Below are positions 1 through 7,138 of a DNA stretch of 20,768 bases, one piece after another. The first letter of the stretch is position 1, and each line of letters begins with the position of its first letter. Source of the DNA: Clostridia bacterium (lineage in GTDB: Bacteria > Bacillota > Clostridia > Oscillospirales > Oscillospiraceae). Below the pieces are notes generated by a model that was not told where the DNA came from, ran no database searches, and worked only from the letters and a program-made list of their open reading frames with translations. A program made the position numbers and the translations under genes. The stretch covers positions 1-20,768 of the forward strand of contig JAGKTU010000037.1 of the NCBI GenBank assembly GCA_021153265.1. The letters are read 5' to 3'.

Positions 1-1510
1 ATCGGGCTGCTTTTTCCAAATCATAGGTCTGCTCGGCGCTTTCAATCTGCCGCCGCAGGTCCTCCAGCTGCTCGCGCAGCTGCTGAACACGGTTGATGGT
101 ATTCTTCTCATTTTCCCACTGGGCTTTCAGAGCATTGTAGGTATCCCGTTCCTCCGCCAGTTCCTTTTGCAACTGGGTAAGCCGTGCCTTGGAAAGCTCG
201 TCATCTTCCTTTTTCAGTGCCGCCTCCTCAATTTCCATCTGGATAATCTTCCGGGATACCGCATCCAGTTCCGTAGGGGAAGAATCCATTTCGGTGCGGA
301 TCTGGGCGCAGGCTTCGTCCACCAAGTCGATGGCCTTATCCGGCAGGAACCGGTCGGTGATATAGCGGTGAGAAAGGGTAGCCGCAGCGATGATGGCCGC
401 GTCCGCGATCTTCACGCCATGGAACACTTCATAGCGCTCTTTCAGGCCACGCAAAATGGAGATGGTTTCCTCCACAGTCGGCTCATCTACCTGCACCGGC
501 TGGAACCGCCGTTCCAGAGCAGGGTCCTTTTCAATATACTGGCGGTATTCGTCCAAGGTTGTGGCACCGATGCAGTGCAGCTCGCCGCGGGCCAGCATAG
601 GCTTCAGAAGGTTTCCTGCATCCATGCTGCCCTCAGTCTTACCAGCTCCCACGATGGTATGCAGCTCATCAATAAACAGAATAATCTTTCCCTCGGACTG
701 TTTCACTTCGGAAAGGACCGCCTTCAGACGCTCCTCGAATTCGCCCCGGTACTTGGCACCGGCAATCAACGCGCCCATATCCAGGGAGAAGATCGTCTTG
801 TCCTGCAGACTCTTGGGCACATCCTTTTTCACGATTCTTTGAGCAAGCCCCTCGGCGATGGCGGTTTTACCAACGCCCGGCTCACCGATTAGAACAGGGT
901 TATTCTTCGTCTTTCGGGACAAAATGCGGATCACATTTCGGATTTCCTCGTCCCTGCCGATCACAGGATCCTGCTTCTGTTCCCGTGCCCGTTTTACCAG
1001 GTCGGTTCCGTATTTTTCCAGAGCATCGTAAGTACTCTCCGGATTGTCGGTGGTCACACGCTGACTGCCCCGGATGCCTTGCAGTGCCTGCAGTACCCCC
1101 TCCTTGGTAATACGGTACGTTTCAAACAGGTTCTTTACACTGCCCTGTGCCGCTTCGATCAAGGCCAGCAGCAGATGCTCCACGGAGATAAAGTCATCCT
1201 TCATGCGCTGTGCTTGCTGTTCGGCGGTGCGGAAGGTCGCATCTACAGCGGCACTGATATAGAACCGGTCTGCTTCCCGGCTTCCGGTGACAGTGGGCAG
1301 ATTTCTCACCTCTGCCTTGGCGGCAGCTTCCAGACTTTCTGCGTTCACGCCCATTTTCCGCAATAGCTGCGGTGTTAATCCGCCATCCTGCTGCAGAAGG
1401 GCCAGCAGCAGATGAATCTGTTCCAGCTGTTGATTGGAATGCTGCACAGCAATATTCTGTGCGCTCTGGACAGCTTCCAGAGACTTCTGGGTATAGTTGT
1501 TGAATGTCAT
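1..1510 (-). CDS. clpB: ATP-dependent chaperone ClpB, N-terminal 503 codons (3' end outside window)
   Basis: ClpB is a cytoplasmic Hsp100 AAA+ disaggregase that threads aggregated proteins through a hexameric pore, working with DnaK. The translation begins MTFNNYTQKSLEAVQSAQ and shows the Clp N-terminal repeat domain (about residues 1-145), then the first AAA+ domain with Walker A GEPGVGKT near residue 208 (bases 866-889) and Walker B ILFIDE (about 661-690). A GATTLDEYRQYIEKDPALERR-type sensor/arginine-finger region follows. A charged coiled-coil stretch from about residue 410 is the ClpB-specific middle domain, which separates it from ClpA and ClpC. The second ATPase domain lies beyond the left edge. 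The ATG at 1510 is preceded by AAGGAAGGA at good spacing. A single TTGACTTTT element about 40 bases upstream resembles half of a CtsR site, but no tandem heptad is present, so heat-shock control is not shown. Confidence 0.95.
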   Translation of the reverse strand, partial: MTFNNYTQKSLEAVQSAQNIAVQHSNQQLEQIHLLLALLQQDGGLTPQLLRKMGVNAESLEAAAKAEVRNLPTVTGSREADRFYISAAVDATFRTAEQQAQRMKDDFISVEHLLLALIEAAQGSVKNLFETYRITKEGVLQALQGIRGSQRVTTDNPESTYDALEKYGTDLVKRAREQKQDPVIGRDEEIRNVIRILSRKTKNNPVLIGEPGVGKTAIAEGLAQRIVKKDVPKSLQDKTIFSLDMGALIAGAKYRGEFEERLKAVLSEVKQSEGKIILFIDELHTIVGAGKTEGSMDAGNLLKPMLARGELHCIGATTLDEYRQYIEKDPALERRFQPVQVDEPTVEETISILRGLKERYEVFHGVKIADAAIIAAATLSHRYITDRFLPDKAIDLVDEACAQIRTEMDSSPTELDAVSRKIIQMEIEEAALKKEDDELSKARLTQLQKELAEERDTYNALKAQWENEKNTINRVQQLREQLEDLRRQIESAEQTYDLEKAAR

Positions 1511-1573
1511 ATAGCCATCCTTCCTTTCCTCCATTCTTTCGAAAAGTCAAGCACCCAAAATAAAAGGTAATAA

Positions 1574-1952
1574 AATGTTTACATTCTGTTGAAAGCAGTT
1601 CGAGTCCAGTGCACCCAGCTCCAGCTTCAGCAGGAAAATATCTGCGAGTATCTGGAGAAAGGTGTTTACACCATCGATATGTTTACCAAGCGGAACGCAT
1701 CTCTGGCAAAGGAACTCAAGCAGCTTCAAAGTGCCGAAGCAGACCTGCTCCGCCAGCAGGGAGAAGGAAAACAAAAGAAACAAGCCACCGTTCAAATCAT
1801 CCCCACAACGTAAGCGCATCCTTGATAATTACGATACCCTCACGACTGCCGAGAAGAATCGCCTGTGGGAACAGGTTCTAAAGAAGGCCACTATCTACCG
1901 TTCACCGGACGACGAGGTGGTCATCCGGATTTATCCCAATTTGCCCAAATAA
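1574..1952 (+). pseudogene. Remnant of a large serine recombinase (C-terminal end, frameshifted)
   Basis: Two overlapping reading frames together resemble the C-terminal coiled coil and tail of large serine recombinases (TndX/TnpX-like integrases of clostridial mobile elements). The first frame runs from about 1574 to 1800 and contains ICEYLEKGVYTIDMF, the typical 'E-x-G-V/I-Y-x-x-x-x-F-x-x-R' helix of the family. The text continues in another frame from about 1800 to the stop at 1950-1952 with LDNYDTLTTAEKNRLW and a terminal IYPNLPK, which is how many of these proteins end. A frame change between about 1785 and 1815 and the absence of the roughly 400 N-terminal residues, including the catalytic serine domain, make this a dead fragment. 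In-frame stops lie immediately upstream (TAA at 1571). I infer an old integrated element whose remainder was deleted. Assignment is from remembered family features only. Confidence 0.7.
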
Positions 1953-2019
1953 CAGTATTCTGTGTACGCAAGCAAGACTACACAAGACCTACATTTTCAC
2001 TGAAATTCCATAAAATCTA

Positions 2020-2048
2020 TCGACTAACGCCCCCTGCCCTGCTATAAT
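2020..2048 (+). promoter_or_regulatory. Sigma-A type promoter of the Tet(M)-like/NYN fusion gene
   Basis: TCGACT (2020-2025) and a perfect TATAAT (2043-2048) are separated by 17 bases. Transcription would start near 2055, giving a short leader before the AGGGGG ribosome-binding site and the ATG at 2083. The gene therefore appears to be transcribed alone. Confidence 0.7.
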
Positions 2049-2082
2049 ACCCTTATTATGCAGGTTCAGGGGGCCATTGTTT

Positions 2083-4614
2083 ATGAGTAATCAACCGAAA
2101 AAAGCGCCATGTAGTATTGCTCTATTGGCCCATGTGGACGCGGGCAAGACCACGCTTTCTGAGGCGCTGCTGTATGCCAGCGGTGCGCGGCGGACGCTGG
2201 GCCGGGTGGATCATAAAGATGCCTTTCTGGACACCCATGAATTGGAGCGCAGCCGGGGCATCACCATTTTTTCCAAGCAGGCCCGGATGGAGACCCCCAA
2301 TCGGGCAATTACCTTGGTGGACACTCCCGGTCACGTGGATTTTTCCGCCGAGGCTGAGCGCACCATGCCCATTCTGGACTGCGCCGTTCTCGTCATCAGC
2401 GGCACAGATGGGGTGCAGGCCCATACGGTTACCCTTTGGAAGCTGCTGGAGCGGTACGAAGTGCCGACGTTCCTGTTTATCAACAAAATGGATCTGCCGG
2501 GAACGGAAAAAGAGAAACTTTTGCAGGCGCTTTCGGAGAAATTAAGCCCCGGATGCGTGGATTTTACCGCGGATTTTGAGGAAATCTGCGAAAATGCAGC
2601 CATGTGCGACGAAGCCCTGCTGGAAACCTACCTGCAGACCGGGGTAGTCACGGAAGGCAACCTTCGGGGACTCATCGCCCAGCGGAAAGTGTTCCCTTGC
2701 CTCTTCGGCTCGGCGCTGAAGCTGCAGGGCATCGATACGCTGCTGGATGCGCTGGATCGGTATGCGCCGGCGGGGGAATATGGGCAGGATTTCGCAGCCC
2801 GGGTGTATAAGATCTCCCGTGACCCTCAGGGCAACCGCCTGAGCTGGCTGAAGATCACCGGCGGATGTCTGAAAGTCCGCGCGCCTGTTAGTTATGTAAA
2901 CCAGCGGGGTGAAACGATTGAAGAAAAAGCGGTGCAGCTTCGGCTGTACTCCGCGGATAAATTCACTGCCGCCGAGGAAGTCACCGCCGGACAGCTGGTG
3001 GCTGTCACCGGACTGACGGGCACTTGGGTCGGACAGCCTCTGGGCGCGGAGGAAAAGGGAAAGCCTTGGGCGCTGGAACCGGTGATGACCTACCGGGTGG
3101 GACTGCCCAAGGGCAGCGACCCGGCTGTGGTGCTGCCCAAGCTGCGGCTATTGGAGGAGGAAGATCCTCAGCTGCACATCCTCTCGGAAGGCGGCGCTAT
3201 CCATGTGCAGATCATGGGCAAGGTGCAGCTGGAAGTGTTCCGCGCTCTGGTGAAGCAGCGGTTTGCGCTGGATGTGACGCTGGAAGATCCCCGAATCTTC
3301 TATAAGGAAACCATTGAAAGCACGGTGGAAGGCGTGGGCCATTTCGAACCCCTGCGGCACTACGCGGAGGTGCATCTGCTCTTAGAGCCGCTTCCGTCCG
3401 GCAGCGGACTGGTCTTCGACACGGTTTGCTCCCCGGATGTGCTGGAGATGCCCTATCAAAAGCTGATCATCGGCCATCTGGAGGAAAAATGCCACCGGGG
3501 CGTCCTCACCGGCGCACCCATCACCGACATGAAAATCACTCTGCTGGTGGGCAAGGCCCACTTAAAGCACACCGAGGGCGGCGATATGCGCCAAGCCACC
3601 TACCGGGCGGTGCGGCAGGGACTGATGCAGGCGAAATCCCGGCTGTTAGAGCCGTGGTACAGCTTTACCCTGACCCTGCCTACGGAGTCTGTGGGCCGGG
3701 CCATCACGGATATCCGGGCCATGGGCGGCAGCTTCGATGCTCCGGAAGCCGTGGGCAATCTCTCCACATTAAAGGGTCTTGTGCCTGCCGGGGAGCTTCG
3801 GGACTACGCCGACACCGTGGCGGCTTACACGCAAGGCCGGGGACAGCTCCAAATCGCCCTCCACGGCTACGCCCCCTGCCACAATCAGGAGGAAGTGGTG
3901 GCGTCTATCGGCTATGACCCGGAATCGGATTTGGAGAACACCCCGGACTCGGTCTTCTGCGCCCACGGCGCAGGTTTCAATGTCAAATGGCATCAGGTCA
4001 AAGACTATATGCACATCGACAGCGGCCGCAAGGAGCAAAAAGCCCCCCAAACCATCCATCGGAACGTCTGCGCCGATGACCGGGAGCTGGAAAAGATCCT
4101 GCGCCGGGAGTTTGGTGAGCAGACTACCACGCTATACCGCCCCACCGCCCGTCCGGCGGCGGAGGAAACCGTCACCATCCGCGCTCCCAGGCAGAAATAC
4201 ATCATCGTGGACGGCTACAACATCATTTTCGCATGGGAGGAGCTGGCGAAGCAGGCGCAGTCTGACTTAGATGCTGCCCGGCGGCGGCTGTGCGACATTC
4301 TCTCCAGCTACGCGGGCTTTACCAAGTGCCGCATCGTGGTGGTCTTCGACGGCTATAAGCAAAAGGGTAACCCCGGCGAAAAGACCCAGTTCCACAACAT
4401 CCAAGTGGTCTACACCCGGGAGGGTGAAACCTGCGACGCCTACATTGAGTCGTTGGTTCACGACATCGGCAGCAACTATAACCTCCGTGTGGCCACCTCC
4501 GACTCTCTGGTGCAGCTGAGCATCTTCCGCAGCGGCGCCCTGCGGATGTCCGCAAGGGAACTAAAGGAGGAAGTGGAAAACGCCCACAGGGAGATGGGAA
4601 AATTCTTACAATAA
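2083..4614 (+). CDS. Tet(M)/EF-G-like translation GTPase fused to a C-terminal YacP/Rae1-type NYN nuclease domain
   Basis: The 843-residue protein starts at ATG 2083, 9 bases after AGGGGG; a TTG six bases upstream is less likely. Residues 1-235 form a translational GTPase domain with G1 AHVDAGKTT (16-24), G2 RGITI (58-62), G3 DTPGH (80-84, catalytic His present), G4 NKMD (134-137) and G5 GSA (209-211). Domains II-V follow to about 635, in the order found in ribosomal protection proteins. After a linker, residues 703-843 match the NYN domain of YacP/Rae1: YIIVDGYN with D710, VVFDG with D756, TCDAYIE with D785 and TSD with D807, so all four acidic positions are kept. B. subtilis Rae1 cleaves mRNA in the ribosomal A site, and Tet(M) binds the same site. 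I infer a GTPase that places a nuclease on ribosomes. The Tet(M) loop III sequence is absent (HTEGGD at 496-501), so tetracycline resistance should not be assumed. Monocistronic. Confidence 0.9.
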   Translation: MSNQPKKAPCSIALLAHVDAGKTTLSEALLYASGARRTLGRVDHKDAFLDTHELERSRGITIFSKQARMETPNRAITLVDTPGHVDFSAEAERTMPILDCAVLVISGTDGVQAHTVTLWKLLERYEVPTFLFINKMDLPGTEKEKLLQALSEKLSPGCVDFTADFEEICENAAMCDEALLETYLQTGVVTEGNLRGLIAQRKVFPCLFGSALKLQGIDTLLDALDRYAPAGEYGQDFAARVYKISRDPQGNRLSWLKITGGCLKVRAPVSYVNQRGETIEEKAVQLRLYSADKFTAAEEVTAGQLVAVTGLTGTWVGQPLGAEEKGKPWALEPVMTYRVGLPKGSDPAVVLPKLRLLEEEDPQLHILSEGGAIHVQIMGKVQLEVFRALVKQRFALDVTLEDPRIFYKETIESTVEGVGHFEPLRHYAEVHLLLEPLPSGSGLVFDTVCSPDVLEMPYQKLIIGHLEEKCHRGVLTGAPITDMKITLLVGKAHLKHTEGGDMRQATYRAVRQGLMQAKSRLLEPWYSFTLTLPTESVGRAITDIRAMGGSFDAPEAVGNLSTLKGLVPAGELRDYADTVAAYTQGRGQLQIALHGYAPCHNQEEVVASIGYDPESDLENTPDSVFCAHGAGFNVKWHQVKDYMHIDSGRKEQKAPQTIHRNVCADDRELEKILRREFGEQTTTLYRPTARPAAEETVTIRAPRQKYIIVDGYNIIFAWEELAKQAQSDLDAARRRLCDILSSYAGFTKCRIVVVFDGYKQKGNPGEKTQFHNIQVVYTREGETCDAYIESLVHDIGSNYNLRVATSDSLVQLSIFRSGALRMSARELKEEVENAHREMGKFLQ

Positions 4615-4618
4615 CGAA

Positions 4619-4645
4619 CAGCGGCGAGGATGATCCTCGCCGCTG
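4619..4645. terminator. Bidirectional hairpin between convergent genes
   Basis: CAGCGGCGAGGAT and ATCCTCGCCGCTG form a 13-bp perfect stem with a one-base formal loop (a few bases open in practice). It lies 5 bases after the upstream stop and 7 before the end of the convergent gene. No strong T-run follows on either strand, so termination efficiency is uncertain. Confidence 0.6.
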
Positions 4646-4652
4646 CGTTACG

Positions 4653-5363
4653 TTATTGGACTGCCTGCTTGCGACTTTGGTATTTCTTAAGAATCTGGGG
4701 AGAATAGACCGCCAGCAGATATGCCGCCACAATGGGCAGCACCATATACATATACCAGTATTCCACCGGGATCAGGCTGTGGAAGAACGCCACCAGCGGA
4801 TTGGTGGCCTCCACGGAGAACATATAGTTCACATGGGTGTCGGTGCAGGAATTGATCAGCTTGTTCATCAGATGGACAAAGGTATAGATCACCATGGTGA
4901 TACCTAAGGTGGAGGGGATGCACTTATAGTCCTTTTCCACCAGCTTCAGCCGGAAGAGCAGGATCGGCACACCAAACTCAAAGACGTGGGGGAAATAATA
5001 GAAGAAGAATACGTCGCTGAACAGCTCCACATTCACCATCTCAAAGTTCAGCACGATGGCAGCCAGCGCGCCCAGACACCACACCAGCAGCAGATTGCCG
5101 AGGGTCTTATTCCGGGTCAGCACCACGATGGGAAGCAAGATGGCGTTGATGGAGCAAAGATGCAGCGGCAAATACGAAAGAGGCGCATCCCACATCAGCA
5201 GATTGTAGATGATGGCTGCGATGCCCAGCATGGAAAAGGGCAGCAGCACAAGGGTCTGCGTTTTCTGCGATTTGTTCCTTAATAAATAGTAAAGGGCTAC
5301 ATTCATCACCGCGGCCAATATCAGCGTAATGATGTGCGCCGGTGTCATAAAACCCCAAATCAT
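4653..5363 (-). CDS. YwaF/TIGR02206-type integral membrane protein
   Basis: The 236-residue product begins MIWGFMTPAHIITL at the ATG whose complement is 5361-5363; AAGGAG lies about 7 bases upstream. In-frame codons further upstream lack a ribosome-binding site and would overlap the promoter. The protein is very hydrophobic, with about six or seven predicted membrane segments separated by short loops. It carries the family-like LHLCSINAILLPIVV and FYYFPHVFEFGVPIL segments seen in YwaF/TMEM164-like proteins. The cytoplasmic C-terminus is short and basic (KKYQSRKQ). No biochemical role is established for this family that I can apply, so the function is unknown. It has its own strong promoter and faces the NYN fusion gene convergently. 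Confidence 0.75.
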   Translation of the reverse strand: MIWGFMTPAHIITLILAAVMNVALYYLLRNKSQKTQTLVLLPFSMLGIAAIIYNLLMWDAPLSYLPLHLCSINAILLPIVVLTRNKTLGNLLLVWCLGALAAIVLNFEMVNVELFSDVFFFYYFPHVFEFGVPILLFRLKLVEKDYKCIPSTLGITMVIYTFVHLMNKLINSCTDTHVNYMFSVEATNPLVAFFHSLIPVEYWYMYMVLPIVAAYLLAVYSPQILKKYQSRKQAVQ

Positions 5364-5394
5364 AGCTACACTCCTTGTGGGTAATTTTCCTTTC

Positions 5395-5423
5395 TTTATA
5401 CTGCGTTTTCCAGTTTGTGTCAA
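5395..5423 (-). promoter_or_regulatory. Sigma-A promoter of the YwaF-like gene
   Basis: On the minus strand a perfect TTGACA (complement of 5418-5423) and TATAAA (complement of 5395-5400) are separated by 17 bases. The predicted start point near 5388 lies about 25 bases before the ATG at 5363, which also favours that start codon. Confidence 0.85.
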
Positions 5424-5586
5424 CCATTTTTAGGAAATTGGCAGGGCATTTTCTGCAGAACAGGGGCGGTGTTTTTGTATAATTCCAACAAATCCGAGAA
5501 GGATTCCTTATTTTTACCCGGAGCGTCTTCCTTTTTTGCCAACTTTTATGTAAAATGGACGTATCTTACTTCGGAGGAAAATACCC

Positions 5587-6048
5587 ATGAGCCACCATCA
5601 CAACAAAAAAGTCACCGACCCCCACCTGGATGCCCACATCGAGAAGCTGGCCAAGCGGGATCGCCGGGTGGAGCATGTGTTCCGCCGGATCCTGCACTTT
5701 CTGGAGCGGGTCATTGCCGTGCTGACCATTCTGGCGCTGCTGGGCGCGCTGGGTATCGAGGTGTACCATATGTTCACGGACCGGGGCTATTTTGCCGACG
5801 TGGATCATATGCTGCACAACCTGCTGACCATCGTGGTTGGCCTGGAGTTCGTCCGAATGCTCATCGACACCACCCCGGCGAACATCCTGGAGGTGCTCAC
5901 CGTGGCAATCACCCGGCATGTTGTCCTCAGCCACGATAACCCCTGGTCCAATGTTGCCAGTATCGCCTGTATCGCAGGCCTGTTTGCCGTCCGTCGCTTC
6001 CTCATCCGCCGCAGCGAGCTGCTGGAAGAAATGGTGGAGATGGAATAA
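5587..6048 (+). CDS. PsiE-like (phosphate-starvation-inducible E family) membrane protein
   Basis: The 153-residue protein starts at ATG 5587 with CGGAGG about 9 bases upstream. A charged, histidine-rich cytoplasmic N-terminus (about residues 1-40) is followed by membrane segments at roughly 42-64, 78-97, 103-118 and 124-141. The section from TIVVGLEFVRMLI through ILEVLTVAITRHVVL to the arginine-rich FAVRRFLIRR resembles the PsiE family, named for phosphate-starvation induction in E. coli, whose molecular role is unknown. No Pho-box is visible, so phosphate regulation cannot be claimed here. It is a single gene ending in a GC-rich hairpin, divergent from the YwaF-like gene. The promoter is not obvious; a TAAAAT at 5551-5556 has no good -35 partner. 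Confidence 0.75.
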   Translation: MSHHHNKKVTDPHLDAHIEKLAKRDRRVEHVFRRILHFLERVIAVLTILALLGALGIEVYHMFTDRGYFADVDHMLHNLLTIVVGLEFVRMLIDTTPANILEVLTVAITRHVVLSHDNPWSNVASIACIAGLFAVRRFLIRRSELLEEMVEME

Positions 6049-6059
6049 GCCATTCCATA

Positions 6060-6090
6060 AGCCCCCCGGCCTGCTGGCCGGGGGTGCTTT
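6060..6090 (+). terminator. Rho-independent terminator after the PsiE-like gene
   Basis: CCCCCGGCC (6063-6071) and GGCCGGGGG (6076-6084) form a 9-bp GC stem around a TGCT loop, 15 bases after the stop codon, followed by TGCTTTGCT. The tail is T-rich but interrupted. Confidence 0.75.
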
Positions 6091-6103
6091 GCTGATTATG
6101 GGT

Positions 6104-6135
6104 GTTACTTTCTTGTGTCCGCACAAGAAAGTAAC
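6104..6135. repeat. Perfect inverted repeat (14-bp arms) in an intergenic region
   Basis: GTTACTTTCTTGTG (6104-6117) and CACAAGAAAGTAAC (6122-6135) are exact reverse complements around a TCCG loop. It is followed by CAAAGAAAGC. This is separate from the GC-rich terminator just upstream, has no T-tail, and looks like a dispersed palindromic element; that reading is inferred from its shape, since only one copy is in the window. Confidence 0.75.
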
Positions 6136-6147
6136 CAAAGAAAGCGG

Positions 6148-6204
6148 CATAGGGGAGGGCGCTGAGTGCCGCGCTCCCGCGCGCCAAATACGCTCTCCCC
6201 TATG
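6148..6204. repeat. Second intergenic inverted repeat enclosing a GC-rich stem
   Basis: CATAGGGGAG (6148-6157) and CTCCCCTATG (6195-6204) are perfect inverted arms around a 37-base GC-rich centre that can itself pair (GGGCGC with GCGCTC-type segments). With the adjacent 6104-6135 palindrome it forms a two-hairpin unit of about 100 bases. No coding potential is visible here. Confidence 0.65.
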
Positions 6205-6277
6205 TACCCCTCCCGTCACGCATCGCCGGGATGACAGCGGTAGTCGATGGACGCGGAAACTTTTCCGGTTTGGGGAC

Positions 6278-6306
6278 TAGTCAACAGGGCGGCGATGGTG
6301 TAAAAT
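6278..6306 (+). promoter_or_regulatory. Probable promoter of the phospholipase C-like/MFS unit
   Basis: TAGTCA (6278-6283) and TAAAAT (6301-6306) are 17 bases apart. The -35 matches consensus at four of six positions. Transcription would begin near 6313, and the GGGAGGTG ribosome-binding site and ATG follow at 6324-6339. Confidence 0.5.
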
Positions 6307-6336
6307 AAGAAAAGTATTCCATTGGGAGGTGACGAT

Positions 6337-7113
6337 ATGCCGGGAAGCTATGCTCACTACCGATTTGGCGCCCAGCTCCTGCCTATCTTAAGTCCGGAGG
6401 TTCGCCGGGTGGTCAAGCGCCATCGGGCGCTCTATGACATGGGTCTGCACGGGCCGGATGTATTTTTCTATCATAATATCTGGCGCAAGACACCGGTGGT
6501 AAATCTGGGCTATCAGCTCCATCGCACCAGCGGCGCCACCATTTTCACCCGGGCAGCCAAGCGGCTGCGGCTGGAACCCTCGGAAGGGGGACTTGCGTAT
6601 CTGTACGGCCTGCTGGCCCACTACTGTCTGGACAGCCATTGTCACCCCCTTGTCCACGAGTTGACGGACGAAGGCGAAATGGGTCATGTGGAGCTGGAGA
6701 CGGAGTTTGACCGCTATTTGCTGGTTCTCGACGAAAAAACATCCCCCAGCACCCAGGACTGCAGCCTGCATATGCAGCTTACCGATGAGGAATGTGCGGT
6801 GGTCGCCGCTTTTTACCCCGGTGTAACCTGGCAGGATGTGGCGAAATCCGTCCGGACGCTGGCGAAGGTAACCAAGCTCCTTGCCACGCCCACCGGAAAA
6901 TTTCGGGAGACGGTGAACAAGACGCTACCCAAGAATTTTGCCGCCATGCTCATGTTCGATGAGCCGGATCCTGTTTGCAGCCCCCATGACACGGCCTTGC
7001 TGGACTGCTACAACAGGGCTTTTGCCGCGTTCCCCGGTCTGGAAAAGCAGATCACGGCATATCTGACCTGCGGCGTACCCTTAAGCGACGGCTTCGCGGA
7101 TACGTTTGGATGA
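6337..7113 (+). CDS. Zinc-dependent phospholipase C family protein
   Basis: The 258-residue protein starts at ATG 6337, five bases after GGGAGGTG; the TTG at 6322 would sit within the leader and is rejected. The sequence has the hallmarks of the Zn_dep_PLPC family (PF00882): an N-terminal PGSYAHYRFG with H7, then MGLHGPDVFFYH (residues 35-46) with H38 and D41, and LAHYCLDSHCHPLVH (93-107), whose H95, D99, H101, H103 and H107 are suitable metal ligands. The family relates to bacterial phospholipase C/P1-nuclease folds that bind zinc through His and Asp residues. There is no signal peptide, so unlike clostridial alpha-toxin the product is probably cytoplasmic and its substrate is unknown. The MFS transporter gene begins 25 bases downstream, suggesting one transcript. 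Confidence 0.85.
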   Translation: MPGSYAHYRFGAQLLPILSPEVRRVVKRHRALYDMGLHGPDVFFYHNIWRKTPVVNLGYQLHRTSGATIFTRAAKRLRLEPSEGGLAYLYGLLAHYCLDSHCHPLVHELTDEGEMGHVELETEFDRYLLVLDEKTSPSTQDCSLHMQLTDEECAVVAAFYPGVTWQDVAKSVRTLAKVTKLLATPTGKFRETVNKTLPKNFAAMLMFDEPDPVCSPHDTALLDCYNRAFAAFPGLEKQITAYLTCGVPLSDGFADTFG

Positions 7114-7138
7114 AAAGATAAAGAAAGAGAGAGAATTC

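Noticed and set aside
1511..1575. CtsR operator upstream of clpB
   Set aside because: Only one TTGACTTTT half-like element is present; the tandem heptad needed for a CtsR site is missing.
2083..4614. Annotation as a tetracycline resistance gene
   Set aside because: Overall resemblance to Tet(M) is real, but the loop III residues that evict tetracycline are absent and a nuclease domain is fused, so resistance is not supported.
5415..5939. A 174-codon plus-strand frame overlapping the PsiE-like gene
   Set aside because: The overlapping frame at 5587 has a good ribosome-binding site, membrane helices and family similarity; this one is proline- and glycine-rich noise.
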